The notes beneath the pieces are model-generated. The model searched no databases. It had not been told where the DNA came from and worked only from the letters and a program-made list of their open reading frames with translations. The position numbers and the translations under genes are program-made. Below, piece by piece: positions 31,960-40,667 of a stretch of 46,247 nt of DNA (positions within the stretch are counted from its first letter, which is position 1; each line of letters starts with the position of its first letter). Source of the DNA: Myxococcales bacterium (GTDB lineage Bacteria; Myxococcota_A; UBA9160; UBA4427); assembly GCA_022563535.1 (NCBI GenBank), contig JADFNE010000035.1, forward strand, positions 1-46,247. The letters run 5' to 3'.

Positions 31960-33014
31960 AAGAATCGAATCCCTGTCGCGCAAAAAGAAACCGCCCCGGC
32001 TTCACGTTGATCGAGGTCATGGCCGCAGTGCTGCTGTCCGCAATCGTGATCACGATCGCCGTTGGTTTTCAAATCAACCTGGGCTCCGCGATGGAGTCCG
32101 CGCGCGAGCGACTGCGCACCCAACGCCAGGCGGTCGCCCTGCTGGACCGCATTTCGCGTGACCTCGCCTCCACTTATTTCATCGCCCCCAGTGCGAAGGT
32201 CAAGCCCGGGGTCAATCCTTGGATCTTTTTGACCGGTCGAGATTTCGTCTCCGAAGGCAAGTCCGACAAAATCAAATTCATCACCCGCAATTACAAGCCC
32301 CAGCGCTTGGATGGACACGCTTCGGATCTTGCGGTTGTGGCCTACTACCTGGCTGAAGAGACAGACCGGCCGGGATACAAGCTCATGCGCTGGCGCGAAA
32401 CCCACATGCCCATGCAGTACGACCCGAGCTTTCCCGCCGAAGACAATCCGCATGCCGACGTCATCGGAGAGAACATCGCGTCCTTCACCGTCAGTATGAT
32501 CGATCGCAACGGCTTGGAGGTCCCCGCTTGGGATTCCTCGCGAAACCAACGCAACAATGTGCTGCCGATGGCCGTCTGGATCGAAATTTCAATGCTCACC
32601 TCCAGGGAGACCGACCCCGAATTCGATCCCGACGACTTCGAACCGGATGGCAACTACGAAGATGACGAAGCCTTTGAAGATGACGACCTCGAGACCGATG
32701 ATGAGCGCGGCTCGAATCGGAAAACGTATTCGAAGCTCGTCATCATTCCGTTGCGACCCCTCGACTGGTCCTTTCTCGAAGCCGAGACGAAAACCGCAAA
32801 CACCGAAGAAACACCGGATGACGCCGCTGACGAGGGCAAGATCGAGGGCAAAAAGAACGGCAAGAAGAAGCGCAAGATCGAGGACAAAAATCCAGCGTTC
32901 GACCCGCTATCGCCCTCCGAAAGTTTCCACCTGAACTACAACCCAGCACCCATTCAGGTTTTCGGCGGCGTACGACGTGACGTCTTCGGATCCGATCGAC
33001 GAGCGGCATCATGA
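31956..33014 (+). CDS. gspJ: Minor pseudopilin GspJ with a highly charged C-terminal part
   Basis: 352 residues from GTG 31956, long for GspJ (usually about 200). Cleavage is at G15|F16TLIEVMAAVLLSAIVITIAVG. The GspJ-like body includes AVALLDRISRDLAS, VVAYYLAEETDRPGYKLMRW and MAVWIEISML. It carries an extreme acidic stretch (about 210-248, dominated by Asp/Glu). After a strand, KLVIIPLRPLDW, comes a Lys-rich stretch, KIEGKKNGKKKRKIEDKN, at about 305-322, neither present in standard GspJ. They look disordered and opposite in charge. Start and stop overlap both neighbours. Confidence 0.9.
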   Translation: MKESNPCRAKRNRPGFTLIEVMAAVLLSAIVITIAVGFQINLGSAMESARERLRTQRQAVALLDRISRDLASTYFIAPSAKVKPGVNPWIFLTGRDFVSEGKSDKIKFITRNYKPQRLDGHASDLAVVAYYLAEETDRPGYKLMRWRETHMPMQYDPSFPAEDNPHADVIGENIASFTVSMIDRNGLEVPAWDSSRNQRNNVLPMAVWIEISMLTSRETDPEFDPDDFEPDGNYEDDEAFEDDDLETDDERGSNRKTYSKLVIIPLRPLDWSFLEAETKTANTEETPDDAADEGKIEGKKNGKKKRKIEDKNPAFDPLSPSESFHLNYNPAPIQVFGGVRRDVFGSDRRAAS

Positions 33015-34273
33015 GTACGCAGCATCGCCAGGCCAAGCAGCAACGAGGAGTGGTGTTGCCTCTCGTGCTGATTCTGTCCCTGGTCCTGGCGGCCTCGGTC
33101 GCGACGTTTGTGAAGCGCGCGGTAATCGACACCAAGATCGTCCGCAATCGCGACAAAGTTGCGGTGGCCGAGGCACTCGCGAGATCGGGTGTTCAGATTG
33201 CGCGAGCCGTACTGCACGAACAACTTCAGCGCAAAATCGACGCGGGGAGCCGACGCGTCGAGGGCGCCGAGGTCATGGGGAACACCGAGTACGATCTAAC
33301 CGCCCGCCTGGGCCAGTATGAATTGCTCACCCCGGAAGGTGCAATTCTGCGGATCAGCATCTTCGACAATCGGGCGCGTCTCAATCTCAATTCTCTGGTT
33401 CGCTACGCCTCGGCCGAGAAGGCCCACGGCGTCGACGAACTCGACAAGGCAATGCTACTCGACGAACTCCCTTCCGAGCTCCGTTCAATGATTTTCGAAG
33501 GGCTCGATGATGCGGACACGGACGTCGGTGACAACAAGCAATCGAACCCCAGCGAGGGGAATGCGCTGGGGAAACCCTCGGTGCTCGGAGACCAGGAGGG
33601 TAAGCCCATCCCCGACGCCGAAGAATTTCTGGTGGATTTTCTCGATCGTGTGATCGAGGAAATGGATGGCACTGCGGCCGATAAGGAATATGACAAGCGG
33701 GAACTCGCGCGCAATCTGATCGACTACATGGATCACGACCACGATCGCATTGGCGGGGGTGACGAAGACGTCTACTACCAGCAGCAGTACCCGCCCTATT
33801 TGCCGGCCAATCGGCCGTTGCTCAGCGTTCTAGAACTCGGCTTGGTCGAGGGTTTCGATTACAAGCTGGTGAAAAGGTTGGAACAGTACTTGACGGTCTA
33901 CCCGCTATTCGCCGCCGAGGGGGTCAACGTCAATACCGCACCAGGCCACGTTCTCGGAAGTATCTGGCATGGGGGCGGGGGAAGCCGTCGTCTGTTGAGC
34001 AAGGACGACGTGGTCGGCATCCTGGCAGCGCGAGATGAAGGTTCGTATTTCTGTGATGATGCGGAGGTCGATCCCGACCGATGTATCACATTGGCAGACG
34101 TCGGCATCGTTGGTGACATCTTTCCGCCTACCAGCTTGCCAGCCAGATCCTGGGTGTACACTGTTCTCAGCCAGGTGACTTATGACGACATCGAGCGCAA
34201 CGTCGAAGCGGTGATCAACATGACCCAGACCGGGAAAGACATGCCGTTTCTACTATACTGGCGAATGCAATGA
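33011..34273 (+). CDS. gspK: Minor pseudopilin GspK
   Basis: 420 residues from ATG 33011 (ATGA overlap with gspJ). Cleavage is at G13|V14VLPLVLILSLVLAASV. Residue +5 is Leu instead of Glu, which is normal for GspK, the tip pseudopilin. The large periplasmic part includes the typical SVLELGLVEGFDYKLVKRL and VNVNTAPGHVL (the NTA motif of GspK). The Asp-rich stretch DYMDHDHDRIGGGDEDVYY may bind calcium. Followed 16 bp later by gspL. Confidence 0.94.
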   Translation: MSTQHRQAKQQRGVVLPLVLILSLVLAASVATFVKRAVIDTKIVRNRDKVAVAEALARSGVQIARAVLHEQLQRKIDAGSRRVEGAEVMGNTEYDLTARLGQYELLTPEGAILRISIFDNRARLNLNSLVRYASAEKAHGVDELDKAMLLDELPSELRSMIFEGLDDADTDVGDNKQSNPSEGNALGKPSVLGDQEGKPIPDAEEFLVDFLDRVIEEMDGTAADKEYDKRELARNLIDYMDHDHDRIGGGDEDVYYQQQYPPYLPANRPLLSVLELGLVEGFDYKLVKRLEQYLTVYPLFAAEGVNVNTAPGHVLGSIWHGGGGSRRLLSKDDVVGILAARDEGSYFCDDAEVDPDRCITLADVGIVGDIFPPTSLPARSWVYTVLSQVTYDDIERNVEAVINMTQTGKDMPFLLYWRMQ

Positions 34274-34289
34274 GGTTACGAGAACACCG

Positions 34290-35858
34290 ATGCCATTGAT
34301 GAAGAGCATCCTGGGCCTGGACGTCGGCTCTCATTCGATCAAGGCCGTTGAACTGCATCAGTCCATGCGCGGACTGCAGGGCGGCCAGATGCGCCTGCAT
34401 CCCCGAGCCGACTACACAAACACGGACGAACTATCCCAAGACCTGCAGCACTTCGTGCAATTCCATCATCTCGAAACCGAGCATGTGGTCTCGGCAATCT
34501 CCGGAGAGCAAATCTCGCTCCGCAGACTCGAGTTTCCATTTCGCGAAAAAAAGAAACTCGCCGCGGCAGTGCCCTTTGCCGTCGAGGGCGAAATCCCCTT
34601 CGAATTGGACGACGTGGTCATCGACTGGACGCCAATCGGCGGCGACGCGGGAAAGAGCGATGTCCTCGCTGCGCTGACCCATCGCGACAACGTTTCGAGT
34701 CACCTCTCCCTGTTTCAGGCGGCTGGAATCGAACCGCGGATCCTCGAAGCCGAGGGCCTGGTGCTCGGCAATCTGGCGGGCTTGTTCGACCTCTCGGGCA
34801 ATCGCCTGTTGCTGGACCTGGGACACACCAAAACCACCATGTGCCTGATGGTCGACGACCGTGCGATCAATGCCTGCACCATTCCACTCGGAGGCCTCGC
34901 ATTTACGCGGGCGCTGGCCGAAGCCCGGGGTTGCTCGCTCGAAGAAGCGGAACAGATCAAGTGCGCCGAAGGCGTCGGCCTCCCTCCAGTACCCGAGGCG
35001 GCAGCCGTGCTCTCGCGGATCTGCCGCGAGATTGTTCGCTTCCTCGAATCCAATCGCGGCCACACCGTGTCCGAGGCGGAACCTGCGGGGATCACGGAAA
35101 TCACGATGATGGGCGGCACCTCCAAACTGATTGGAATCGCCGATCTGATTTACGATCAGATCGGCATCGGTGCCTACCCACTCAGCGAGCCCGAAGACGA
35201 CGAACAGGCCGAGATGATTGCGAACGGCGATCCAGTGCTGTTTGCCCCGTCTATCGCCCTGGCGTTGCGCGCGAGTTCCCTCGCTTTGACCCAGTTGAAC
35301 TTCCGTCAAGATGAGTTCGCCTACCGCACCAACTTCCTCCAGATTCTTTCCCAGGACCTGCGACCCACCGCAATTCTTGCGGCCATCGCGGCAGCCCTGG
35401 CGACGATCTCCTTCGGCACTTCGCTCGCACTCGAGTCCAGCCGAGCCCACTCGCTCGAACTCCGCGCCCAACAACTCTATGCCGAAGTCATGCCCGGTGG
35501 CCCGGTCAAGAACCCCGTGCCGGCCCTGAGCCAGGCACTGCGAGAGGCTCAGGATCGCTCGGACTTCTTGGGCATTTACAGCACCGATCTTTCTGCCGTA
35601 GATCTGCTCGCCGAACTTTCGAGGCGCATCCCTGCCGACGTCAAGGTGCAGTTCGAGGACATCAACATCAATCGTCGGGTCGTCAAGATAAAGGTGCTGG
35701 GGGAATCGTACGAGACCGCCGACCGGCTCAAGAGCCTGCTCGCCAAGTCAGCCCCATTTGCCAGCGCTGAGGTTGACAAGGTCAAGTCCACGCGAGGCGG
35801 GAGCAGCAAGCGTTTCAACCTCACCCTCAAATTGGTTTCGGACGGTGAGTCGTCATGA
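34290..35858 (+). CDS. gspL: GspL, PilM-like actin fold plus PilN-like periplasmic part
   Basis: 522 residues. The cytoplasmic part (about 1-345) has the full actin/PilM fold: SILGLDVGSHSIKAVEL, LLLDLGHTKTTMCLMVDD and EITMMGGTSKLIGI. A single transmembrane helix follows at about 355-375 (AILAAIAAALATISFG). The periplasmic part (about 420-515; DLLAELSRRIPADVKVQFEDI) resembles the ferredoxin-like domain of PilN/GspL. GspL recruits GspE to the membrane and pairs with GspM. The first half is nearer to PilM than to enterobacterial GspL, a pattern known from deltaproteobacterial systems. The stop overlaps the gspM start. Confidence 0.92.
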   Translation: MPLMKSILGLDVGSHSIKAVELHQSMRGLQGGQMRLHPRADYTNTDELSQDLQHFVQFHHLETEHVVSAISGEQISLRRLEFPFREKKKLAAAVPFAVEGEIPFELDDVVIDWTPIGGDAGKSDVLAALTHRDNVSSHLSLFQAAGIEPRILEAEGLVLGNLAGLFDLSGNRLLLDLGHTKTTMCLMVDDRAINACTIPLGGLAFTRALAEARGCSLEEAEQIKCAEGVGLPPVPEAAAVLSRICREIVRFLESNRGHTVSEAEPAGITEITMMGGTSKLIGIADLIYDQIGIGAYPLSEPEDDEQAEMIANGDPVLFAPSIALALRASSLALTQLNFRQDEFAYRTNFLQILSQDLRPTAILAAIAAALATISFGTSLALESSRAHSLELRAQQLYAEVMPGGPVKNPVPALSQALREAQDRSDFLGIYSTDLSAVDLLAELSRRIPADVKVQFEDININRRVVKIKVLGESYETADRLKSLLAKSAPFASAEVDKVKSTRGGSSKRFNLTLKLVSDGESS

Positions 35859-36406
35859 ACAAATTCCTCGCTTGGCTCAGTGATGCCTGGACCGGCCTTT
35901 CGGCCAGGGAACGAATCCTCTGTGGGATTGCCGGGGGTTGTCTCGTCTCTGCGATTCTGGTCGTTGGCATTGTCCAGCCGCTCGTCGCGCTGTCTAGCAG
36001 TATCGAGAACCGAGTCGAAGCCGCTGAGCAGCAGTTGTTGGTCATGAATCGGCTACGACATCAGTACGACGCCGTAAACGCCAGCCTGACAAAAGTGGAA
36101 GAGCGAATCCTCGCCAACCACGAAAAGCGGAATCTATTGACCTTGCTGGAGTCCCTCGCATCCTCGTCATCCATCCGGGTCGACTCCATGGAAGAACGCA
36201 AGGCCCAGGACGACGCAAAATTCAGAGAAACTCGGGTAGAGGTCAAACTCAAGCGCGTTAGCCTGCGGGACACCGTCAAGTACCTTCACGCGATCGAGTC
36301 CTCAGACCGGTTGCTCACCGTGAAGAGTCTGCGCATCAAGAACCGCACAGACAAGAGCGACCTGCTCGACGTCAGCTTCCACGTTTCGACCTTCGACACC
36401 CTCTAG
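35855..36406 (+). CDS. gspM: Type II secretion protein GspM
   Basis: 183 residues from ATG 35855 (ATGA overlap with gspL). Short cytoplasmic N-terminus with aromatic residues and a RERILCGIAGG motif (the GspM 'L..RER.L' pattern), a transmembrane helix at about 22-45 and a periplasmic coiled coil (ENRVEAAEQQLLVMNRLRHQ). The C-terminal ferredoxin-like domain includes VKLKRVSLRDTVKYLHAIES. Partner of GspL in the assembly platform. Confidence 0.9.
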   Translation: MNKFLAWLSDAWTGLSARERILCGIAGGCLVSAILVVGIVQPLVALSSSIENRVEAAEQQLLVMNRLRHQYDAVNASLTKVEERILANHEKRNLLTLLESLASSSSIRVDSMEERKAQDDAKFRETRVEVKLKRVSLRDTVKYLHAIESSDRLLTVKSLRIKNRTDKSDLLDVSFHVSTFDTL

Positions 36407-36423
36407 CCCGCATTATTCAGGAA

Positions 36424-37302
36424 GTGACCGCGAGCAACATGGCCAAAACCGAATCGATTCTCATCGCTCCGCTGCCCAAGTCCTTGGCCAAGTTTGGCAT
36501 CCCGATCGCAGCATTTCTGCTCACGACCTTTTTCATTCTCTTGGACTTCCCCTATCACCACTTGACGAACCGAATCACCGCTGGCGCCGGCCAGGCGCTG
36601 GGAGTGGAGATCGAGGCGGCGAACTCTGGCCTGACCTTCGGGCTCGACGGCATTGGTTTTCGCTTCGAAGATGTCCGCGTCGAAACGCCAATCGGCGACG
36701 TCTACGATTTAGATTTCGCACGCTTCGGCGCCGGCTGGTCGACCAGCTGGTTTTTTGCCACTCCCACAGTTTTCTTCGAGGTCGATTCTTCATTCGGCCA
36801 CGCCCGAGGAACCATTCGCATGGACGCAGATGCGAGTGGGTCGGGTTCGATCGCCGGAGCCAGGATCGGCGAGCTGAGTTTTTTGGATGAGCTGCTGCCA
36901 GTCGAGATCACCGGCACGCTCGACGCCGAGGGCAACATCGAGACAACCGACGACGTGGCCCAGGGCGGGCTCAGCTTCGACTTGAAGGACGGCTCGATCA
37001 GCCACCCCGGCATGCCCATCGAGGTTCCGTTCGAAACCATCCACGGCCTGTTCGTCTTTGGCGGCGAGCAATTTCTCAGCGTCGAAGCGTTCGATCTGCT
37101 CGGGCCAGTGCTCAATTTCAGCGCCAGCGGAACGGTCGGACACGGCGAGGCGATCGGCGACCGCGCCCTCGATCTCGACATCGAATTCAAGGACGTGGCC
37201 CCCCAGATGCGGAGCATGATCGAGCTGCTGGGTGTCTCGGTCAAACGCGATGGCAGGGCAAAACTCCATATCGGCGGCAGCATCAGTCAACCCGAAATGT
37301 GA
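36424..37302 (+). CDS. gspN: Type II secretion protein GspN
   Basis: 292 residues from GTG 36424; ATG 36439 is an alternative and both have poor ribosome-binding sites. An N-terminal transmembrane helix (about 25-42, IAAFLLTTFFILLDFPY) is followed by a beta-rich periplasmic part with repeated strand pairs (GIGFRFEDVRVETPIGDVY, LDLDIEFKDVAPQMRSM). This fits the GspN group of delta-type T2SS, with resemblance to AsmA-like repeats. Function is not well known; an accessory role at the inner membrane is assumed. It is the last T2SS gene; 97 bp follow before an unrelated operon. No prepilin peptidase gene follows. Confidence 0.85.
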   Translation: MTASNMAKTESILIAPLPKSLAKFGIPIAAFLLTTFFILLDFPYHHLTNRITAGAGQALGVEIEAANSGLTFGLDGIGFRFEDVRVETPIGDVYDLDFARFGAGWSTSWFFATPTVFFEVDSSFGHARGTIRMDADASGSGSIAGARIGELSFLDELLPVEITGTLDAEGNIETTDDVAQGGLSFDLKDGSISHPGMPIEVPFETIHGLFVFGGEQFLSVEAFDLLGPVLNFSASGTVGHGEAIGDRALDLDIEFKDVAPQMRSMIELLGVSVKRDGRAKLHIGGSISQPEM

Positions 37303-37399
37303 TCGTCCCCCGACAATCCTGGCCCTCCCCCTTTCGACAGACCAGCCTGGTGCTGGCTCGGTCCGGAGCTCTTTCCGCAACCTGCTAGAGTTCGGCTCG

Positions 37400-38365
37400 A
37401 TGCCTGCATCCGCGGACGAACTGCAAAAAGTCTTCAAAACCCTCTCCGACCCCACGCGCATTCGTATTTTGCGCCTACTCGAAAATGAACAGTTGGTCGT
37501 GCAGGAATTGATGGAGGTCCTCGGGATGGCGCAGTCCCGGGTTTCCCGGCATCTCGCGATCCTGCGCGAAGCCGGCCTGGTCAGCGACCGCCGCGATCGC
37601 ACCTTTGTCTCGTATCGCATGAGTCCACCCACCGATCCCTGGTGGCGGGATGCATGGAAACTCGTGCGCGAGAATCTCAAGGGCGATTCGACAGCCGAAC
37701 GAGACGATGCAGCCATGGCGCGGGTCGTCGCCGCCAGAGGCGAGACATCCCGGGGATTCTTCGACATCGTCGGCCCGGAGTGGGACGCCCTGCGCAAAGT
37801 ATTCAACGACGATCTCGTGCGCGCCCACGCGATCAACCGACTGATCGATCCAAATCAGAAGGTGGCGGACATCGGAACGGGCACCGGCATTCTGGCCATC
37901 GAGTTGGCTCGGCAAGGCATTCAGGTCATCGGCATCGACGGCTCCAATCGGATGCTCGACGCCGCACGCAAAAATCTCGCCGCCGACGACAGGGTGGCGG
38001 AGGGCCTCGTGGAATTTCGCACGGGTGACGCTCACGCGCTGCCCCTTGAAGACGGCGAAGTCGACGCGGCCTTTGCCCACATGGTGTTGCAGTATCTCGC
38101 TCGACCGGAAGAGGCCCTGATCGAGATGTGCCGAATCGTGCGTCCGGGCGGCTCGATCGTGGTAGTCGATTTCGTTCAGCACGAACTCGAGTGGATGCGT
38201 GACGAACTCGGGGTCCAGGCCCTGGGCTTCGAGGTCAAAAAGATTCGCCGCTGGATCGACGAGGCCGAAATGGTCGACATTCGCATTCACGTCGAAGCTC
38301 CGGCGGCCAAGGGCCGCGACCTTCCCTCTACGTTCATCGCAACGGCGCGGCGAAGCGCCGAATGA
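37400..38365 (+). CDS. ArsR/SmtB-type regulator fused to a SAM-dependent methyltransferase
   Basis: 321 residues from ATG 37400, which begins the winged-helix domain directly. Residues about 1-80 are an ArsR HTH (FKTLSDPTRIRILRLLENEQ, MAQSRVSRHLAILREAGLV). Residues about 140-280 are a class I methyltransferase with motif I VADIGTGTGILAIELA at about 154, VIGIDGSNRMLDAARK, and FAHMVLQYLARPEEAL. No Cys metal-binding pair typical of ArsR is visible in the HTH domain, so metal sensing is doubtful. This fusion is found in several phyla, often near methyl-cycle genes. Here it overlaps (ATGA) a HAD hydrolase gene. The methyl acceptor and regulated genes are unknown. Confidence 0.92.
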   Translation: MPASADELQKVFKTLSDPTRIRILRLLENEQLVVQELMEVLGMAQSRVSRHLAILREAGLVSDRRDRTFVSYRMSPPTDPWWRDAWKLVRENLKGDSTAERDDAAMARVVAARGETSRGFFDIVGPEWDALRKVFNDDLVRAHAINRLIDPNQKVADIGTGTGILAIELARQGIQVIGIDGSNRMLDAARKNLAADDRVAEGLVEFRTGDAHALPLEDGEVDAAFAHMVLQYLARPEEALIEMCRIVRPGGSIVVVDFVQHELEWMRDELGVQALGFEVKKIRRWIDEAEMVDIRIHVEAPAAKGRDLPSTFIATARRSAE

Positions 38366-39129
38366 GCCCCGGCTCCGGGGCGAAGTCCGACCGGATCCAA
38401 GGTGTGCTGTTCGACGCCACTGGAACCCTGTTCGAGACCCGGGAAAGGATCGGCGCGGTCTACGCGCGACGCGCGGCCCCTCACGGCGTCGACCTGTCAA
38501 CCCAGCGTCTCGACGATGCCTTTGCGCGGATTCTCGCCGCCGCTCCCCCGCGCGTCTTCCCCGATTGCGAAGCTTGCGAGATTGAAGATCTGGAACAAGA
38601 GTGGTGGCGCGCGGTGGTGCAAAGCAGTTTTCTCGCGGCTGACGACAAAGTCGAGTTCGACGACTTCGCGACGTTCTTCTCGGAACTCTACGCCTACTAC
38701 GTGACCGCGGACGCCTGGGCACTGCGCCCGGGAGCCCGCCATGTTCTGTCCGAACTCAAGCGCCGGGGGTTCCGCACCGGAGTCGTTTCAAACTTCGACC
38801 AACGCCTCCGAGTTATTCTGCAAGCACTTGAAATTGATGAGTTTCTCGACATCGTGATGATCCCGGCCATGTGCCGCGCACAGAAGCCCGACGCGCGCAT
38901 TTTCGAGGCCGCACTAAAGGCCCTGGAACTCCCCGCCGCAGCGGTCGTCTACGTCGGCGACGACGCCGAAAAAGATCGCGCTGCCGGCGCGCGCGTCGGC
39001 ATGCAGTGCCTGGATCCCGATGCATTCGAAGCCTTTGCCGAGTTCATCGACCACGTCGAACAAATGAAAGCCGGACCCGGGCGCGCGATTGGCGATGAAC
39101 CGGACTCGGCCCCAGGAGAATCGCGCTAG
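38362..39129 (+). CDS. HAD-IA family hydrolase
   Basis: 255 residues from ATG 38362 (overlap with the upstream stop). Cytosolic HAD fold with cap type 1. Motif I is GVLFDATGTLFETRE, with nucleophile Asp18 but Thr at position +2, where phosphatases usually have the general acid Asp. Motif II is RTGVVSNFDQRL, motif III AQKPDARIFEAAL and motif IV VYVGDDAEKDRAAGARVG. The missing second Asp is seen also in haloacid dehalogenases, so it may not be a standard phosphatase. The substrate is unknown. It probably shares a transcript with the ArsR-methyltransferase gene. Confidence 0.9.
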   Translation: MSPGSGAKSDRIQGVLFDATGTLFETRERIGAVYARRAAPHGVDLSTQRLDDAFARILAAAPPRVFPDCEACEIEDLEQEWWRAVVQSSFLAADDKVEFDDFATFFSELYAYYVTADAWALRPGARHVLSELKRRGFRTGVVSNFDQRLRVILQALEIDEFLDIVMIPAMCRAQKPDARIFEAALKALELPAAAVVYVGDDAEKDRAAGARVGMQCLDPDAFEAFAEFIDHVEQMKAGPGRAIGDEPDSAPGESR

Positions 39130-39167
39130 CCTCGCGCGCGGACACGCGGACAGCGAAAGGATGCTCC

Positions 39168-40667
39168 ATGCCCGACGACCTGAACGACTCCTCGACCAAT
39201 GCCAGCGAAGCGCAGAACACATCACCCGATACCGCGTTGGCCTTCTTCCAGGATCGGTTCGAACTCGACGAGCAGCTGCTCGCAGGCATTCTCGACGCCA
39301 CTCTCGAACGCGAGGTCGACTACGCCGACATCTACTTCGAATACACTTCCCAGGACTCCGTTGTGCTCGAGGAGGGCATCGTCAAAAGTGGCAGCCGACA
39401 CCTCGAGCAAGGCGTTGGCATCCGGGCACTGTGTGGTGAGCGACAGGGCTATGCGCACTCGGATGAGATCAATCCAGAAAGTATGAGACTGGCCGCCAAT
39501 ACCGCGAGATCCATTTCTCAGAGTAGCGGCCAACACGATGCGGTAGCGGTTGGAACGAGCGGCGCGGCTGGCCGCAATCTCTATCCCATGACGGAGTCTC
39601 CCACCGACGTCGCAATAGAAGAAAAGATCGACCTGATCTCGCAGATGGATATCTACGCGCGGAGTCTCGATCCGCGCATCAAACAAGTCAGCGCAAGCGT
39701 CATTACCCAACAACGCAGCATCTTGATCGCCACCAGTGACGGACGTTTGGTCGGGGACGTGCAACCGCTGGTGCGACTCAACATTCAGTTGATCGTCGAA
39801 GACGCGGAGAAAGGTCTCCACGAAGTTGGTTACCAGGGGATGGGCGGTCGCTATCCATTCGAACAACTCACCGACACAGCGTCGTGGAAACATCTGGTAG
39901 ACGAAGCGGCGCGGGTCGCGCTGCTCAACCTCTCGGCCGTCGATTGTCCCGCCGGCACCATGGACGTGGTGCTCGGCCCGGGCTGGCCCGGCATCTTGCT
40001 TCACGAGGCCATCGGACACGGACTCGAGGGCGACTTCAACCGCAAGGGCACATCGGCGTTCTCCGAAATGATGGGGAAGCGGGTCGCGAACGAGGGCGTC
40101 ACGGTGGTCGACGACGGCACCCTTCCCAACCGACGCGGCTCGATCAACGTCGATGACGAGGGAACACCCTCGAAGCGCAATGTCCTGATCGAGGACGGGA
40201 TCCTGGTGGGGTACCTGACCGATCGCTTGAACGCGCGACTGTTGGGCAGCGAACCCAGCGGCAACGGTCGTCGTGAGAGCTACGCCGATCTCCCGATGCC
40301 GCGCATGACCAACACCTTCATGTTGGCCGGCCAGGAAGACCCTCGAGATGTATTGAAGTCCGTGCAAAACGGCCTCTACGCCGTTTCCTTCGGCGGCGGA
40401 CAGGTCGACATCACCAGCGGAAAATTCGTCTTCAGCGTGAGCGAGGCCTACAAGATCGAGAACGGACAAGTGGGCGCCCCGGTAAAGGGCGCCACCTTGA
40501 TCGGGAACGGCCCGGACGTCCTGACCCGAGTGAGCCGCATCGGAAGCGATCTCGAACTGGATCGCGGTGTCGGAACTTGCGGCAAAGACGGCCAAAGCGT
40601 TCCGGTAGGCGTGGGTCTGCCCACAATTCGCCTCGACGCAATTACCGTGGGGGGAACCGGGGCATGA
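39168..40667 (+). CDS. tldD: TldD metalloprotease subunit
   Basis: 499 residues. Visible: the zinc-site motif HEAIGHGLEGDF at about 280-291 (HExxxH), preceded by MDVVLGPGWPGILLHE, plus RRGSINVDDEGTPSKRNVLIEDG and a C-terminal GSDLELDRGVGTCGKDGQSVPVGVG with a conserved Cys that also binds zinc in TldD. TldD and TldE form a heterodimer that cleaves unfolded or peptide substrates, for example microcin B17 and PQQ-related precursors. Length is slightly above E. coli TldD (481). Its stop overlaps the tldE start by 4 bp. Confidence 0.96.
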   Translation: MPDDLNDSSTNASEAQNTSPDTALAFFQDRFELDEQLLAGILDATLEREVDYADIYFEYTSQDSVVLEEGIVKSGSRHLEQGVGIRALCGERQGYAHSDEINPESMRLAANTARSISQSSGQHDAVAVGTSGAAGRNLYPMTESPTDVAIEEKIDLISQMDIYARSLDPRIKQVSASVITQQRSILIATSDGRLVGDVQPLVRLNIQLIVEDAEKGLHEVGYQGMGGRYPFEQLTDTASWKHLVDEAARVALLNLSAVDCPAGTMDVVLGPGWPGILLHEAIGHGLEGDFNRKGTSAFSEMMGKRVANEGVTVVDDGTLPNRRGSINVDDEGTPSKRNVLIEDGILVGYLTDRLNARLLGSEPSGNGRRESYADLPMPRMTNTFMLAGQEDPRDVLKSVQNGLYAVSFGGGQVDITSGKFVFSVSEAYKIENGQVGAPVKGATLIGNGPDVLTRVSRIGSDLELDRGVGTCGKDGQSVPVGVGLPTIRLDAITVGGTGA

